From positions 124,001-188,000 of the forward strand of contig NZ_SJPM01000003.1 of assembly GCF_007859915.1 (NCBI RefSeq): DNA of 64,000 nucleotides, in the 5' to 3' direction. Under the pieces are notes generated by a model, which did no database searches, was not told the origin of the DNA, and saw nothing but the letters and a program-made list of their open reading frames with translations. This document shows positions 16,790 through 26,743 of this stretch, piece by piece (positions within the stretch are counted from its first letter, which is position 1; each line of letters starts with the position of its first letter). Made by a program: the position numbers and the translations under genes. The stretch is from Neorhodopirellula pilleata (GTDB taxonomy: Bacteria > Planctomycetota > Planctomycetia > Pirellulales > Pirellulaceae).

Positions 16790-18740
16790 TCGTCGATGCC
16801 TCGCTGTCAGAGGCGTTGGAGGTACTGGCGTCCGATGGAGTCTTCTCGGGGTGAGTCTTCTCGGGGTGAGTCGGGTCGGGGTGAGTCGGGTCGGCGTCAC
16901 GAACAGCGTGCCCGTCAGGGACCGGTGTCACACTAACCATGGCGATGATCGTTTGCCCCGCTTTGGGAATGAGCGGACTGTCGATCGTGTTGATCGTCAA
17001 GCTACGGTCCGGATTCAAGGCGCACATCACGACGGCTTCGTCCCCATATTTGTCCAGGAAATCTTCGTAGGTGTAGTTCGCCGTGAGGTTCGTCGATTTC
17101 ATGGAGGCTCCGGCCGCGTGCATTTCACTCAGTCGCGTGTAAGTGAGGCCTTCGCCGAATAACTCGCGGCCCATCAGGTTCTTGGTGAGTCCGCGTCGAC
17201 CCGACATGTGTTTCGTTTTGAATGTTAGTTGATACAACTGGGACGAATCGAATCGTATTTTGCATTCCCGCAACGCAAGCGAATTGACTTCGTCGTTGGG
17301 CGTCATCGCCAAGAACCGTCCGATGCCGGCTAAATCGAGTTCGTCGCGAACATGCTCGTTGAGAATGTTGACGCATTCGGCGCGAATCCCTTCCATCCTG
17401 GCTTTGGAAATCTTGTTGAAGTTGGTGTCGACGAGCAATATCGGTACATTCCCATTTCGAAGTTCCAAGGCGAAATCGCGTACCCAAGCGTCGGCACCGG
17501 CGATCAACACTCCGTGGCTTGTTTCATCGGCCAAACGTAAGAATTTGGCGAGCGGCCCCGCAGCCATTCCATAAACCGCGACCGTCCCGATGATCACTAA
17601 AAAGGTGACCGTGGCGAGTTGGTCCGATCCGGGGATGTTGAGGTCGGTACGGCTCTCCATCCCGAGGGCAAACACGCTACTGACGGCGGCGGCCACAATC
17701 CCGCGGGGAGCCAAGCCGGCAATGAAGGTCTGTTCGCGGTAATTCAGCGGGCTGCCCAAGAGCGATAGGTAGACCGACAGCGGGCGAACGACAAAGACCA
17801 ATGCCAACACCAATCCGATACCAGGCAATCCGATCGCGCCGATGTCCGCCAAGTTGACCCGGGAACCCAGCACAATAAATAGGCAACCGATCAGCAACGT
17901 TCGTAAGTTTTCCTTCAGCTCGATGATATGTTCGACATCGAAATGCTTTTGATTCGTTAGCCAGATTCCCAGCACCGTAACGGTGATCAGGCCCGATTCG
18001 TGGGCCAAACGATCGCTGATGGCGAACAGCAACAGCGCCAATGACAGCGCGGTCACTCCGTGTAAATGATCGGGCACCCAAAAACGTCGCAGGGCCTGAG
18101 TCAACAAAGCCCCGCCTGAACACCCCAGTGCCAACCCCACGATTGCGGTCCAAGTCAACGACATGAGCACCGACGTAAATTCCGGCCGAGAATGCTGTAG
18201 CAACACCTCTTCGTAAACCAACACCGCCAAAACCGCGCCGATCGGGTCGATGACGATTCCTTCCCACTTCAACGTCGACGCCACTCGGCGACTCGGCCGA
18301 ACCTGACGCAATAACGGACCGATCACCGTCGGCCCGGTGACGACCAGAATCGCGCCCAGCAACGCGGAGAGTTGCCAACCGAAATCCAAAATATAGTGAG
18401 CCGCGACGGAATTCCCTACAAACGACAAGAGAGCGCCGACGGTGACCAATCGCAATGACGCCGAACCCGACTCGGTCAATTCACCGATCTTCAGGCTCAA
18501 TCCGCCCTCGAACATGATCACGGCGACCGACAACGCCACCAGCGGAAACAGTAAATCCGATCCGGCGGTTTGGTCGCCGTGAGTCAACTCGGCAAGAAAC
18601 GCATCCGGTTGAACGAACAACCCCAACATCACGCCGAACAGCAACAGCACCAAAATGCTCGGAAAACCTGTTCGCCAAGCGAGCCACTGGGCGGACACAC
18701 CCAAGGCAGGCACCAAAGCAAGGTAGAGTAGGAATTCCAT
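16782..18740 (-). CDS. CPA1-type Na+(K+)/H+ antiporter with TrkA-like regulatory domain
   Basis: About 652 residues. The first 400 residues form a 12-13 helix cation:proton antiporter of the NhaP type, with VIMFEGGLSL, VVTGPTVIGPLLRQVRPSRR and GIVIDPIGAVLAVLVYEE. The Asp in IDP is the expected ion-binding residue. The cytoplasmic C-terminus begins with a Rossmann-like nucleotide-binding domain (GVLIAGADAWVRDFALELRN), followed by a TrkA-C-like part. The last 40 residues are low-complexity repeats of DPTHP/EKTHP. The ATG at 18740 starts the first membrane helix; an upstream TTG was not used. It is the first gene of a four-gene operon. Confidence 0.9.
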   Translation of the reverse strand: MEFLLYLALVPALGVSAQWLAWRTGFPSILVLLLFGVMLGLFVQPDAFLAELTHGDQTAGSDLLFPLVALSVAVIMFEGGLSLKIGELTESGSASLRLVTVGALLSFVGNSVAAHYILDFGWQLSALLGAILVVTGPTVIGPLLRQVRPSRRVASTLKWEGIVIDPIGAVLAVLVYEEVLLQHSRPEFTSVLMSLTWTAIVGLALGCSGGALLTQALRRFWVPDHLHGVTALSLALLLFAISDRLAHESGLITVTVLGIWLTNQKHFDVEHIIELKENLRTLLIGCLFIVLGSRVNLADIGAIGLPGIGLVLALVFVVRPLSVYLSLLGSPLNYREQTFIAGLAPRGIVAAAVSSVFALGMESRTDLNIPGSDQLATVTFLVIIGTVAVYGMAAGPLAKFLRLADETSHGVLIAGADAWVRDFALELRNGNVPILLVDTNFNKISKARMEGIRAECVNILNEHVRDELDLAGIGRFLAMTPNDEVNSLALRECKIRFDSSQLYQLTFKTKHMSGRRGLTKNLMGRELFGEGLTYTRLSEMHAAGASMKSTNLTANYTYEDFLDKYGDEAVVMCALNPDRSLTINTIDSPLIPKAGQTIIAMVSVTPVPDGHAVRDADPTHPDPTHPEKTHPEKTPSDASTSNASDSEASTNV

Positions 18741-18890
18741 GCTCGGGCAAAAGGAGGTTGAAAGGAGCTGAAAAAAATTCAAAGGCTGACGATAGCGTAC
18801 TATCCATGGCAGGCCATTCCCATCCCACCGTAGACATTGAAGCTGCGGTTTTCAGATCCAAGGGGTCGCGAACTCGCATTGATTTGGCTT

Positions 18891-18973
18891 ATCGTGCTCG
18901 TACTTAGCCGTTGGCGGTGCTCGTGCTCGCTTTCATATTCGGCAGTGCTTTTCGAGTACGAGCACGAGCACCA
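18891..18973. repeat. Inverted repeat of GTGCTCGTAC/GTACGAGCAC
   Basis: CGTGCTCGTAC at 18893-18903 pairs with GTACGAGCACG at 18956-18966, and a further GTGCTCGTGCTCG lies between. It lies in the divergent gap 18741-19098 between the antiporter and the NYN-nuclease gene; the rest of that gap probably holds both promoters but shows no clear boxes. Confidence 0.65.
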
Positions 18974-19098
18974 CTTCATTGGGCAAGAGCACGGTCAACC
19001 GATCGATGGCACCACCCTCAAACTGATCAGTCGCGTTATGATGAAGGCAACGTGTTCGCCCCCCAACTTCCGTCCTCTAACCGCCTTTGGAGAGTCTC

Positions 19099-19692
19099 GT
19101 GTCGATCCTGCTTCTGATCGACGGGTACAACCTGATCGCTCCGATGGCGGCACCGTCACAGAGGCGTTCGATACGAGCCGAGCTAACGCGGGAGGGTTCG
19201 AAGCCGTGGTTATTGACCGAACGTGAAAAATTGCTTGCCCGCTTAGCCGAGCATTTAGACGAGCCGGTTCGGACGCGAACTTGTGTCGTATTCGATGCCA
19301 AAAATGCTCCAGCGGGTCAGCCTTCTTCGTTGACCCACGCGGGCATCGAAGTGCGTTTCGCCGTGGACCATCCCGAGGCGGACGATCTGCTCGAAGAACT
19401 CATCCGCCGACACCATCATCCCAAGCAGTTGACGGTGGTTTCATCGGACCACCGGATCCAAGCAGCCGCGAAACGAAAGCGAGCTTCATTCATCGATTCA
19501 GAACCTTGGTATGACGCGCTGGAAGAAGGCGTCGTGTTGCTGGGTTGGACCCCATCGAAACGTCGCGAGAAACCTCCGACCGACCGATCTGACGCTAAGG
19601 CGATCGAACCGCCGTCATTACCTGATTTGGATATTTCCGACGAAGATTTACAGGGGTGGATCGACGGCTCACCCTTCCGATTCGATTCTTAA
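19099..19692 (+). CDS. YacP-like NYN domain ribonuclease
   Basis: 197 residues from a GTG at 19099, chosen because GGAG lies seven bases upstream and because the family begins at once with the strand LLLIDGYNLI. Further family elements are VVFDAKNAP, the acidic PEADDLLEELIRR and the strand VVSSDHRIQAAA. These give the PIN-like active site of NYN nucleases such as Rae1/YacP of Bacillus, which cleaves mRNA on ribosomes. The C-terminal 50 residues are acidic and Pro-rich. The last 24 bases overlap the convergent gene. Confidence 0.85.
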   Translation: MSILLLIDGYNLIAPMAAPSQRRSIRAELTREGSKPWLLTEREKLLARLAEHLDEPVRTRTCVVFDAKNAPAGQPSSLTHAGIEVRFAVDHPEADDLLEELIRRHHHPKQLTVVSSDHRIQAAAKRKRASFIDSEPWYDALEEGVVLLGWTPSKRREKPPTDRSDAKAIEPPSLPDLDISDEDLQGWIDGSPFRFDS

Positions 19693-19998
19693 ACTTACCT
19701 CACCCAATTCAGGCCAATCGCCGTCACGTCGCAAGACGATTCGCAATTCGTTATGGTCTCGGATCGCCGCCCGTACGTCGATACGAATTGGTTCTGCGGA
19801 TGTGTCCGATTGGAGCGATTGTTCGTTCAACTCGATCAAGACAATCTGGCCGACATGTCCCAACATTTCAACGTCCAAACGATCCGTAGTGGTTAAGCCC
19901 GTCGGTCGATTGAAGCGACGAGTGAACGCCACGCGATGATCATCAACGGTGCATGCTTCACGCGTCCACGGATGGCGAAGCCGAATGCGATGAACCAT
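19669..19998 (-). CDS. Small protein resembling the sugar-binding domain of glycoside hydrolase family 2
   Basis: 109 residues from the ATG at 19998 (MVHRIRLRHPWTRE). The order RIRLRHPW, VAFTRRFNRP, QIVLIELNEQSL, IDVRAAIRDHNELRIVL recalls the jelly-roll galactose-binding-like domain seen at the N-terminus of beta-galactosidases and beta-mannosidases, but here it stands alone. Planctomycetes carry similar short stand-alone proteins (from memory). It overlaps yacP by 24 bases at the 3' ends and is divergent from truA. Confidence 0.68.
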   Translation of the reverse strand: MVHRIRLRHPWTREACTVDDHRVAFTRRFNRPTGLTTTDRLDVEMLGHVGQIVLIELNEQSLQSDTSAEPIRIDVRAAIRDHNELRIVLRRDGDWPELGEVSLRIESEG

Positions 19999-20086
19999 AA
20001 CTTGAACTTGCAAAAACAAACTTAGAAGAGTCTTACCTTTGAAAGGTTCCACCAATCTTTCGTTCGAGTCAACCATTGTTGAGCCG

Positions 20087-20887
20087 ATGAAGTCACCGCG
20101 GACGTTTGCGTTGACGGTCGCCTACGACGGAACGGAGTATTCGGGTTGGCAAGTTCAACCCGGACGCAAGACCATTCAAGACGAACTCGAAAAGGCGGCG
20201 CGACCGTTGGCCGGATGTCGGCCGGATGAACCGTCATTTCGAATCCTCGGTAGCGGACGTACCGACGCAGGAGTTCATGCGCTCGGTCAGGTGGCGCGAT
20301 GCATGATGCCGCGCTGGCCTGCGAGTCCTCAGTCGCTGTTGTTGGGGATCAACTCGAAGCTTCCCGAGGACATACGTGTTGTATCGATTCGCGAGGCGGT
20401 CGATCGATTTCATCCCATCGCCGATGCGATCGGGAAGCGATATCAATATCAGATTCAATTCGGCGGCGACCGTAGTCCATTCGACTATCGAACGTGGCAT
20501 CGCGTCGTCAAGCCGCACGATACGGGTCAGTTGCAGCGAGCCGCCGAGCGTTTGATCGGGACTCACGACTTCGCCGCGTTCCAGGCCGCCGGAGCCCCCC
20601 GCACGAGCACGGTGCGGACGATTTCGTGGAGCCGATGGCGTTTGGCGGACCAGCATTCGGCGGAGAAATGGATCTATGAAGTCGAGGGCAACGGATTTCT
20701 CTATAACATGGTGCGGAATTTGGTCGGCACGATGTTGGAGGTGGCTCGCGGCCGACGGCCGGTCGAGTGGATCGACGAGGTGATCGCGTCGCGCGACCGG
20801 AAACAAGCCGGACCCACCGCGCCACCGCACGGGTTGTTTTTATGCCGCGTGGACTATCCAGACGAGCTGTTTCTTTCCTCAAACTGA
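20087..20887 (+). CDS. truA: tRNA pseudouridine(38-40) synthase TruA
   Basis: 266 residues from the ATG at 20087; an in-frame TTG at 20039 would add an unconserved tail. It has the [11 protein letters not shown]-terminal motif, the catalytic aspartate in [14 protein letters not shown], and the RNFSP-equivalent region FQAAGAP. The ending [18 protein letters not shown] is also diagnostic. It isomerises uridine to pseudouridine in tRNA anticodon stems. It is divergent from the small jelly-roll protein gene. Confidence 0.95.
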   Translation: MKSPRTFALTVAYDGTEYSGWQVQPGRKTIQDELEKAARPLAGCRPDEPSFRILGSGRTDAGVHALGQVARCMMPRWPASPQSLLLGINSKLPEDIRVVSIREAVDRFHPIADAIGKRYQYQIQFGGDRSPFDYRTWHRVVKPHDTGQLQRAAERLIGTHDFAAFQAAGAPRTSTVRTISWSRWRLADQHSAEKWIYEVEGNGFLYNMVRNLVGTMLEVARGRRPVEWIDEVIASRDRKQAGPTAPPHGLFLCRVDYPDELFLSSN

Positions 20888-21025
20888 ATGTTCATCGAAA
20901 CTTAACGCACGGGATCGCAAAACCGTGTGAAATAGACTCTTTCGATCTCCGCGTGTTGGTTCGCGGGATTGTTTGCCGATTGGTAAAATTGAGAGTCTGT
21001 TCGTTTCATCCAACCCAAGCACACC

Positions 21026-22648
21026 ATGTCTGGTGAGAGCCCCCATCCTGCATCGCTCAAGTCGGGATCCCTGAAATCAGGCGATTTGACCTCGCCTGGT
21101 TCGCCCGATGCGCCTCGGCCGATTCTCGATGAAGAGACTCGTGCTCTGGTGAAGCGTTCCTTGGCCTCGGGCGTATTGACACTTGCGGAAATCAAAACGG
21201 TCGTCGCGTCACTGATGGCTGACGACGTTTCGATCGATTGCAAACGATTGACCGAAGGTCTGCAGAACGCGGGATTGCTGACCCGATGGCAGGCCAGCAA
21301 ACTGTTGGCCGGCAAGAGCAAAGGCTTCTACCTCGGCGCGTACAAACTGCTCCGCCCGCTCGGCAAGGGTGGTATGGGTATGGTCTACCTTGGTGAACAC
21401 CATGTGATGAAACGCCAGATGGCGTTAAAGGTGTTACCACCGGACGCACTGAAAGACGCTCGGCGGATCGAACGCTTTAAAGAAGAGGCCCGCGCCTCGG
21501 CACAATTGGATCATCCCAACATCGTTCGTGCTTACGACTTCAACGAAGCGGGCAGCAAGCTTTATATCGTGATGGAATTTGTCGACGGCATCGACTTGCA
21601 TCAAGTTGTCGCCCGCGACGGGGTGATGTCGATCGACGCTGCGATCGATGCGATTACTCAGGCCTGTCAGGGTTTAGCTCACGCGCACGAACGAGGCGTC
21701 ATCCACCGAGACATCAAACCCTCAAACTTGATGCTTCGTAGTGATGGCGTGGTGAAAGTCAGTGACATGGGGTTGGCTCGCATCGGATGGTCCGACGCGG
21801 AGGATTCGAACGATTCCAAGCGGTTACTCGGAACTGCCGACTTTGTGGCACCCGAACAGGCGCTCAACAGCAAGACCGTCGACGCTCGCGCCGACATCTA
21901 TTCACTCGGTTGCACGCTGTATTTCTTATTGACGGCTCGGTCCCCGTTTCGAGGTGAGAATCTGGCGCAGCGACTCGCCAAGCATCAGACCGCACCGATT
22001 CCTAACGTCCGTGAACTGCGAGAAGACTGTCCGCCGGCGCTGGCTAATTTGCTCGTTCGAATGATGGCCAAGAAGCCCGCCGATCGCCCTTCGTCGGCCG
22101 CAGATCTGCTGACTCAGCTCGAACGTTTGCGGGGTGGCCCGTCAGCCTCCCATGCGAAGCATGAACACCTTGCCGCGATGGTGAGCGGATCGGACACGGC
22201 GATCGATGATAAGCTCTACCAAGCAACGATGGACGACAGTTCGATCGATCAGACCACGGCGGTGGAAGTGATCGAGGCCGTCGAGGTGCTTGACGATTTT
22301 GATTTCGCATCATTGCCGCCACTCGAAGCCGGGGGCGGATTCCCTGACCCGCTGTCGAACTCAAACGCCCCCGGAAATGGCCTCGCGGTTCACCCATCGA
22401 TACCCTCACAGCAGGGCCGCCCGATCGGACAGCCCGGATATCGCAACACTCCCGCGACGATGCAAGCGGCTCGATCCTCGAGCGATGGCCAAATGGTGAT
22501 CCTGGGGGTAGGGCTGGCGATCGCCGTGTTAGCGTTGGTTCTCGTCGTCGGTGTGGCCGCTTACATGGTTTCGCAACCGCTGCCGGATCCCAAGACTCCA
22601 TACAAAGCAACCGAACCAGGCAAACGAGTTATCGTGGTAACTGACTGA
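21026..22648 (+). CDS. Membrane-anchored Ser/Thr protein kinase (PknB-like)
   Basis: 540 residues. An N-terminal region of about 105 residues (including GLLTRWQASKLLAGKSKGF, typical of planctomycete kinases) precedes the kinase domain. That domain has the glycine loop LGKGGMGMVYLGEH, the Lys in MALKVL, the catalytic HRDIKPSN, a DMG in place of DFG, and APEQ. After a Ser/Pro-rich linker, a hydrophobic helix (VILGVGLAIAVLALVLVV) near the C-terminus anchors it, leaving only about 30 residues outside. The next gene on the same strand encodes an FHA phosphothreonine-binding protein, a likely partner. Confidence 0.93.
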   Translation: MSGESPHPASLKSGSLKSGDLTSPGSPDAPRPILDEETRALVKRSLASGVLTLAEIKTVVASLMADDVSIDCKRLTEGLQNAGLLTRWQASKLLAGKSKGFYLGAYKLLRPLGKGGMGMVYLGEHHVMKRQMALKVLPPDALKDARRIERFKEEARASAQLDHPNIVRAYDFNEAGSKLYIVMEFVDGIDLHQVVARDGVMSIDAAIDAITQACQGLAHAHERGVIHRDIKPSNLMLRSDGVVKVSDMGLARIGWSDAEDSNDSKRLLGTADFVAPEQALNSKTVDARADIYSLGCTLYFLLTARSPFRGENLAQRLAKHQTAPIPNVRELREDCPPALANLLVRMMAKKPADRPSSAADLLTQLERLRGGPSASHAKHEHLAAMVSGSDTAIDDKLYQATMDDSSIDQTTAVEVIEAVEVLDDFDFASLPPLEAGGGFPDPLSNSNAPGNGLAVHPSIPSQQGRPIGQPGYRNTPATMQAARSSSDGQMVILGVGLAIAVLALVLVVGVAAYMVSQPLPDPKTPYKATEPGKRVIVVTD

Positions 22649-22724
22649 GAGGATTGTTGGTAAGCTATCCCGGCCTTGCTCTCCCCTTCTTTTGCCCAAC
22701 TTCACCCGATAGACGGTTTCGACA

Positions 22725-23900
22725 TTGGCCTCGACTGCTTCCCAAACGGCTCAGCTTGTCCTGTCGACCGGAAGTCGCGCCGGATTGATTGCTCCCGTTC
22801 ATTTGGGTTACTACTTGATCGGACGCGATCGTGAGTGCCAAATTCGCCCGAAAACACGATCAGTTTCGCGGCTTCATTGTTTGGTCTATTTCGGTGGCAA
22901 GCCGCCCGAGCCGTTGTCGAATTTGCGACCCGACGCGCCCGGCGATGATACCATCGGCGAGTCGCAGCTTAGTTTTCACGTGCTCGATCTCAATAGCACC
23001 TCCGGAACCAAACTCAATGGCGAAAAAATTCCGCCTCGAAAATGGCACCGGGTCGACAGTGGGACCGAACTGAGATGCGGCAAGATCGCTTGGCAAGTCC
23101 TCGTGCCAAAACCCGATTCAGCGCCCAGTTCACTGGCGATACCCTCCTCGGCGACGTCTTCGTCAGTAACGCCAGAGGAATCATCAGAGCATTCGGTCGT
23201 CGCATCAAACTCGTCTCCCTCGGCCAAGTCTTCCGATTCGCGAGCGAATCCGGTTCCCCCCGCCGATGAGGCCAAGCCGCAAGCCGATTCGGCCCGGTTG
23301 ACGCCCGCCACACCTAGTTCTGATCCGGCTAAAAAGGATCGGCGGGTGGTGGCGAAGGTGGACGATGGGATGCTCAGCGGAGGCGCATGGCAGGAAGCGG
23401 ACGTGGCGGCGTTCTTGGCCGCTCACGACGACGCTGATCGGGAAAATCGGTACGAATCGATCCGATCCAACGCAAAACTTTACGCCGATGATGATTCTCA
23501 TGTGTTTGACGACGACGACCTGCTCGACTCCGAAGGGAGCTATTGCGACGAGTCGGTTTCCGATATCGAATTGTCCGAAGCACAGACTGAAGTTGAATTC
23601 AGCACTGAATCCGCTGAGGTCAAATCGACCGCTGGACCCAAGTTGACGCCCCAGGAGCAACGAAAGAAAGACGCCCGGGACAAGGCGGAAGCGGCCCGCA
23701 AGGCAAAAACAGAAAAGAAGAAAAAAGCGGACGCCAAGCGAGCGGCGAGGATGGCGGGTGATGGCACGAACCCCTTGATCGAAAAGATCAAATTCATCGC
23801 TACGGTGGCTTTGGCGGTTTGTGTGCTCGGTTTAGCCATTTATCAGGCGATTCAATTCGGTTCTGGGCCGCCGCCGAAGGTCGTCGAAGGAATTGATTAG
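22725..23900 (+). CDS. FHA-domain protein with C-terminal membrane helix
   Basis: 391 residues from a TTG, the only in-frame start that keeps the first FHA strand. The FHA core is visible: YYLIGRDRECQIR, VSRLHCLVYF and LNSTSGTKLNGEKI (G-R, S-R-x-H and N-S-T-x-G-T residues that bind phosphothreonine). A long acidic Ser-rich linker and a Lys/Ala-rich coiled stretch lead to a C-terminal helix (IATVALAVCVLGLAIYQ). It follows the kinase gene by 76 bases and is probably its docking partner at the membrane. Confidence 0.88.
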   Translation: MASTASQTAQLVLSTGSRAGLIAPVHLGYYLIGRDRECQIRPKTRSVSRLHCLVYFGGKPPEPLSNLRPDAPGDDTIGESQLSFHVLDLNSTSGTKLNGEKIPPRKWHRVDSGTELRCGKIAWQVLVPKPDSAPSSLAIPSSATSSSVTPEESSEHSVVASNSSPSAKSSDSRANPVPPADEAKPQADSARLTPATPSSDPAKKDRRVVAKVDDGMLSGGAWQEADVAAFLAAHDDADRENRYESIRSNAKLYADDDSHVFDDDDLLDSEGSYCDESVSDIELSEAQTEVEFSTESAEVKSTAGPKLTPQEQRKKDARDKAEAARKAKTEKKKKADAKRAARMAGDGTNPLIEKIKFIATVALAVCVLGLAIYQAIQFGSGPPPKVVEGID

Positions 23901-23977
23901 TTTTGATCGCGATGGGAGGAAACCTTGCCGGATCCAATCGTGCCAAGTTTTCCAAGGCGAACTATACTTTTGCTGTA

Positions 23978-25456
23978 ATGCCCATCAATCCTTCCTCCGC
24001 CGCGATCACAACCAGTCCCGAGACCAATCGCGGTGCGGAGACTGACGCGACGACCGACATCCGATCGAACACAGCATCATCGGGTTCGGCGAACGCGGGG
24101 GGGCGGAGTGAACATTTCGCCGGCGAGAATCGTGTAACCGACGAAAGGCAGGGGATCGACTGGACGCGAGACGACTGGTCCGTCGATGCTCCCCCCCCGC
24201 CGATCACGCCGGCGATCCCTGGTGGCCTTTTTCAACGCTTCGGTTCGTTCATCCAAACGGTCGGTTTCGCGTTCGCGATCGTCGGGTTGCAGATGGCTCA
24301 GGGCATTCTGTTGGCCCGGTTGCTTGGTCCGGAAGGTCGCGGTCAATACGCGACCGCCGTTCTCTACGTCCAAATCCTGCTCTACATCGGTCTGTTCGGC
24401 GGGTTGGAAGTGATCTGTCGTTATGCCGCCGAAGGCAACAGCGACATCGTACGTTTGCGACGGGCGGCGATGTGGTTGGGGATCACGACGGGCGCGATCA
24501 CGACAGTCGGTGTGCTCGCCTGCAATGTGTTCGCCTTGCCGGCCGACAAACAATTTCTGATGCCTCTCGGGTGCCTTTGTGGCTTGAGCATGATCGGCCA
24601 ACACGTGATGCTGATCATGACAGCGATCGATCGAGGTTCGGGGCACTACACCGCTTACAACGTTCGCCGCTTCATCGCGGCGGCGGCGTTTCCTGCGCTG
24701 TTATTGATCGCGGCGGTGGTCTCTGAAGTAACGTTGGCGATGGCGTGCGTGCTGTTTGTTGCCGCTTCGTTGATTTCGATCGCGACCTGCTTGATTGGTT
24801 TACCGCGACCGCTCGTGGGGCCGAGCGAACCGCCGGTCGGACGCTTACTTTCGGAGAGTCGGCCTTATGGATTTTCCATGTTGGTCACGGATCTATTCGA
24901 TCGGATGGACTTGTTATTAGTGATGTGGTTGGTGCCGCTGATCACGCAAGGCTTTTATGCCGCCATGGTCCCGGTCGTGTACCCGCTGACGGTGATTCCT
25001 AATACGCTCGGGATTTTTCTCTTCAACGCCGGAGCCGACCAGCGCCGGAGCTTAACGACGCAGGATGTGCATCGGGTTCTAGGCGGCTCGATCGCGATTC
25101 AAACCCTCTCAACGATTGCCTTCATGATGGTCATCGGACCCTTAGTCCGATTCATCTACGGTGAGGAATTCACGCCGGCGGTGGAGTTCGCGATTTGGTT
25201 GGCTCCCGTGTCGGCGATCAAAGGCATCTTGCAAGGGCTCGATAGTTACGTCAAAGGGCGAGGTCGTCCGCTGGCACCGATTCGATGCCGGATCGCTGCC
25301 GCTATTTTGATGCTCGCGATCACCGGCTGGTTGTTACCCACCGAAGGCGCAATCGCGATCGCCAAAGCAGCATTGGTCGGTCAAGTGGTCTGTTTGATTT
25401 GGTTGTCAGCGATCATTTACGGCGACGTTTCGGCGTCGAAGAATTCAAGCGGCTGA
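23978..25456 (+). CDS. Polysaccharide flippase / lipopolysaccharide exporter (MOP superfamily)
   Basis: About 492 residues. A disordered N-terminal 80 residues is followed by around 12 membrane helices with the MOP/Wzx pattern, beginning at VGFAFAIVGLQMAQGILLAR followed by LLGPEGRGQY. The RLLGPEGRGQYA motif is typical of O-antigen or capsule flippases. It should move an undecaprenyl-linked glycan across the inner membrane. The ATG at 23978 was preferred to a TTG at 23903. The 3' end overlaps rnd by 40 bases. It is downstream of kinase and FHA genes, which may hint at phospho-control of envelope synthesis. Confidence 0.85.
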   Translation: MPINPSSAAITTSPETNRGAETDATTDIRSNTASSGSANAGGRSEHFAGENRVTDERQGIDWTRDDWSVDAPPPPITPAIPGGLFQRFGSFIQTVGFAFAIVGLQMAQGILLARLLGPEGRGQYATAVLYVQILLYIGLFGGLEVICRYAAEGNSDIVRLRRAAMWLGITTGAITTVGVLACNVFALPADKQFLMPLGCLCGLSMIGQHVMLIMTAIDRGSGHYTAYNVRRFIAAAAFPALLLIAAVVSEVTLAMACVLFVAASLISIATCLIGLPRPLVGPSEPPVGRLLSESRPYGFSMLVTDLFDRMDLLLVMWLVPLITQGFYAAMVPVVYPLTVIPNTLGIFLFNAGADQRRSLTTQDVHRVLGGSIAIQTLSTIAFMMVIGPLVRFIYGEEFTPAVEFAIWLAPVSAIKGILQGLDSYVKGRGRPLAPIRCRIAAAILMLAITGWLLPTEGAIAIAKAALVGQVVCLIWLSAIIYGDVSASKNSSG

Positions 25457-26604
25457 TCCTCATTTAAGTCGGCGACCCGAATCGCCAACTTGCCATCGAG
25501 AATCTTTTTAAAACTGGTGCCGACGATGTCGCCCCGCCAACCTTCCAATAGGTTAGGCAAAGGCGTTCCACGTCGCGGATTTAATTCGTATGCCAGCAAG
25601 TCCTTGACATCGTCTGAATTGCCGACGATCGCGGGTGAGAGTTTGTGCTGTCGGCTGATGCACGCGATCGCAGTGGACAAGAATTGGCTGAGCATCGGCG
25701 ATGCAGTCCGGACGCGGCCTCGGGCGCGACGCGGCAGATCTTCGTCGGGTGTCTCCAGTCCGACGCGGATGGCTTCGGCGATGGCATCGTATTGTTCTTG
25801 ATAGTTGCGACGTTCGAGGCCGCGGATACTGCGGATTTTGCGGACATCGGACGAGCCTCGTTTGGCCAATTCCACGATCAAGTCGTCCCGCATCACGCGG
25901 CGTGGCAATCGATCTCGGGTTTGAGCCTGATCCTCCCGCCAACGCCAAAGTTGGCGAACGATCTCCAGTTGACGAGGTTTCAATCCGGAGCTGCCGCTGA
26001 CCCGCTGCCAGTTTTCCGAATTTTCCGCGTCGATGACTTTCTCTTGAAGACGTTGGGTTTCCTCTTCGACCCACGCCATGCGATCAAATTCGTGGATTTG
26101 GGTGGTGATTTTAGTGTGCATCTCGGCCAAGTTGGTCACGTCTTGAAGTGCGTACGTGAGTTGATCGGTGGTCAACGGACGACGTCTCCAATCGGTCCTC
26201 GTCTCGCCTTTGGGCAGGGTCACGCCGACGAGCCGTTGGACGAGCGTCCCCAACGACGCGGGGTACTCGATTCCGACGAACCCGGCGGCCAATTGGGTAT
26301 CGAATAAACCGGCGATCGGACGACCGGTGAACCGATACGCGAAGCGAATCTCTTCTCGCGCCGCATGGGCGACGACGGTGCGCCCGGGAGTGCAGAGCAA
26401 GTCCCAAAAGGCTTGAGTGTCCCCAACCGGGTAGGGATCGATGATCGCCAAATGTTCCCCGGCGGCGACCTGGATCAGGCACAATTCAGGGCGATATCGG
26501 TCTTCGGAGACGAACTCGGTGTCGAAGCCGATCACCGGCTCGGAGGCGATCCGTTGGCAAAACTCGGCGAGGTGAGTTTGGGTTTCGATCGATTCGTACG
26601 ACAC
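25417..26604 (-). CDS. rnd: Ribonuclease D
   Basis: About 395 residues from a GTG at 26604, supported by AGGAAA a few bases upstream. The DEDD 3'-5' exonuclease motifs are present: FDTEFVSEDRYRPELCLIQV (motif I), VAHAAREEIRF (motif II), LTYALQDVTNLAEM (motif III with Tyr). HRDC-like helical domains follow. RNase D trims the 3' ends of tRNA and other small RNAs. Its 3' end is antisense to the flippase gene. Confidence 0.92.
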   Translation of the reverse strand: MSYESIETQTHLAEFCQRIASEPVIGFDTEFVSEDRYRPELCLIQVAAGEHLAIIDPYPVGDTQAFWDLLCTPGRTVVAHAAREEIRFAYRFTGRPIAGLFDTQLAAGFVGIEYPASLGTLVQRLVGVTLPKGETRTDWRRRPLTTDQLTYALQDVTNLAEMHTKITTQIHEFDRMAWVEEETQRLQEKVIDAENSENWQRVSGSSGLKPRQLEIVRQLWRWREDQAQTRDRLPRRVMRDDLIVELAKRGSSDVRKIRSIRGLERRNYQEQYDAIAEAIRVGLETPDEDLPRRARGRVRTASPMLSQFLSTAIACISRQHKLSPAIVGNSDDVKDLLAYELNPRRGTPLPNLLEGWRGDIVGTSFKKILDGKLAIRVADLNEDQPLEFFDAETSP

Positions 26605-26743
26605 GATGGTTTCCTGGCAAGATGAAATTCCGTTGGCTTGCAAGAAGCCGGTTAGCGATCAAAAAGCCGATTTGCTCGCAAACGCCATGGCGTGACTTTA
26701 CCCGCCATCGCATCGTCGGTCGATAAGGAGTTAAAATCCGAAA

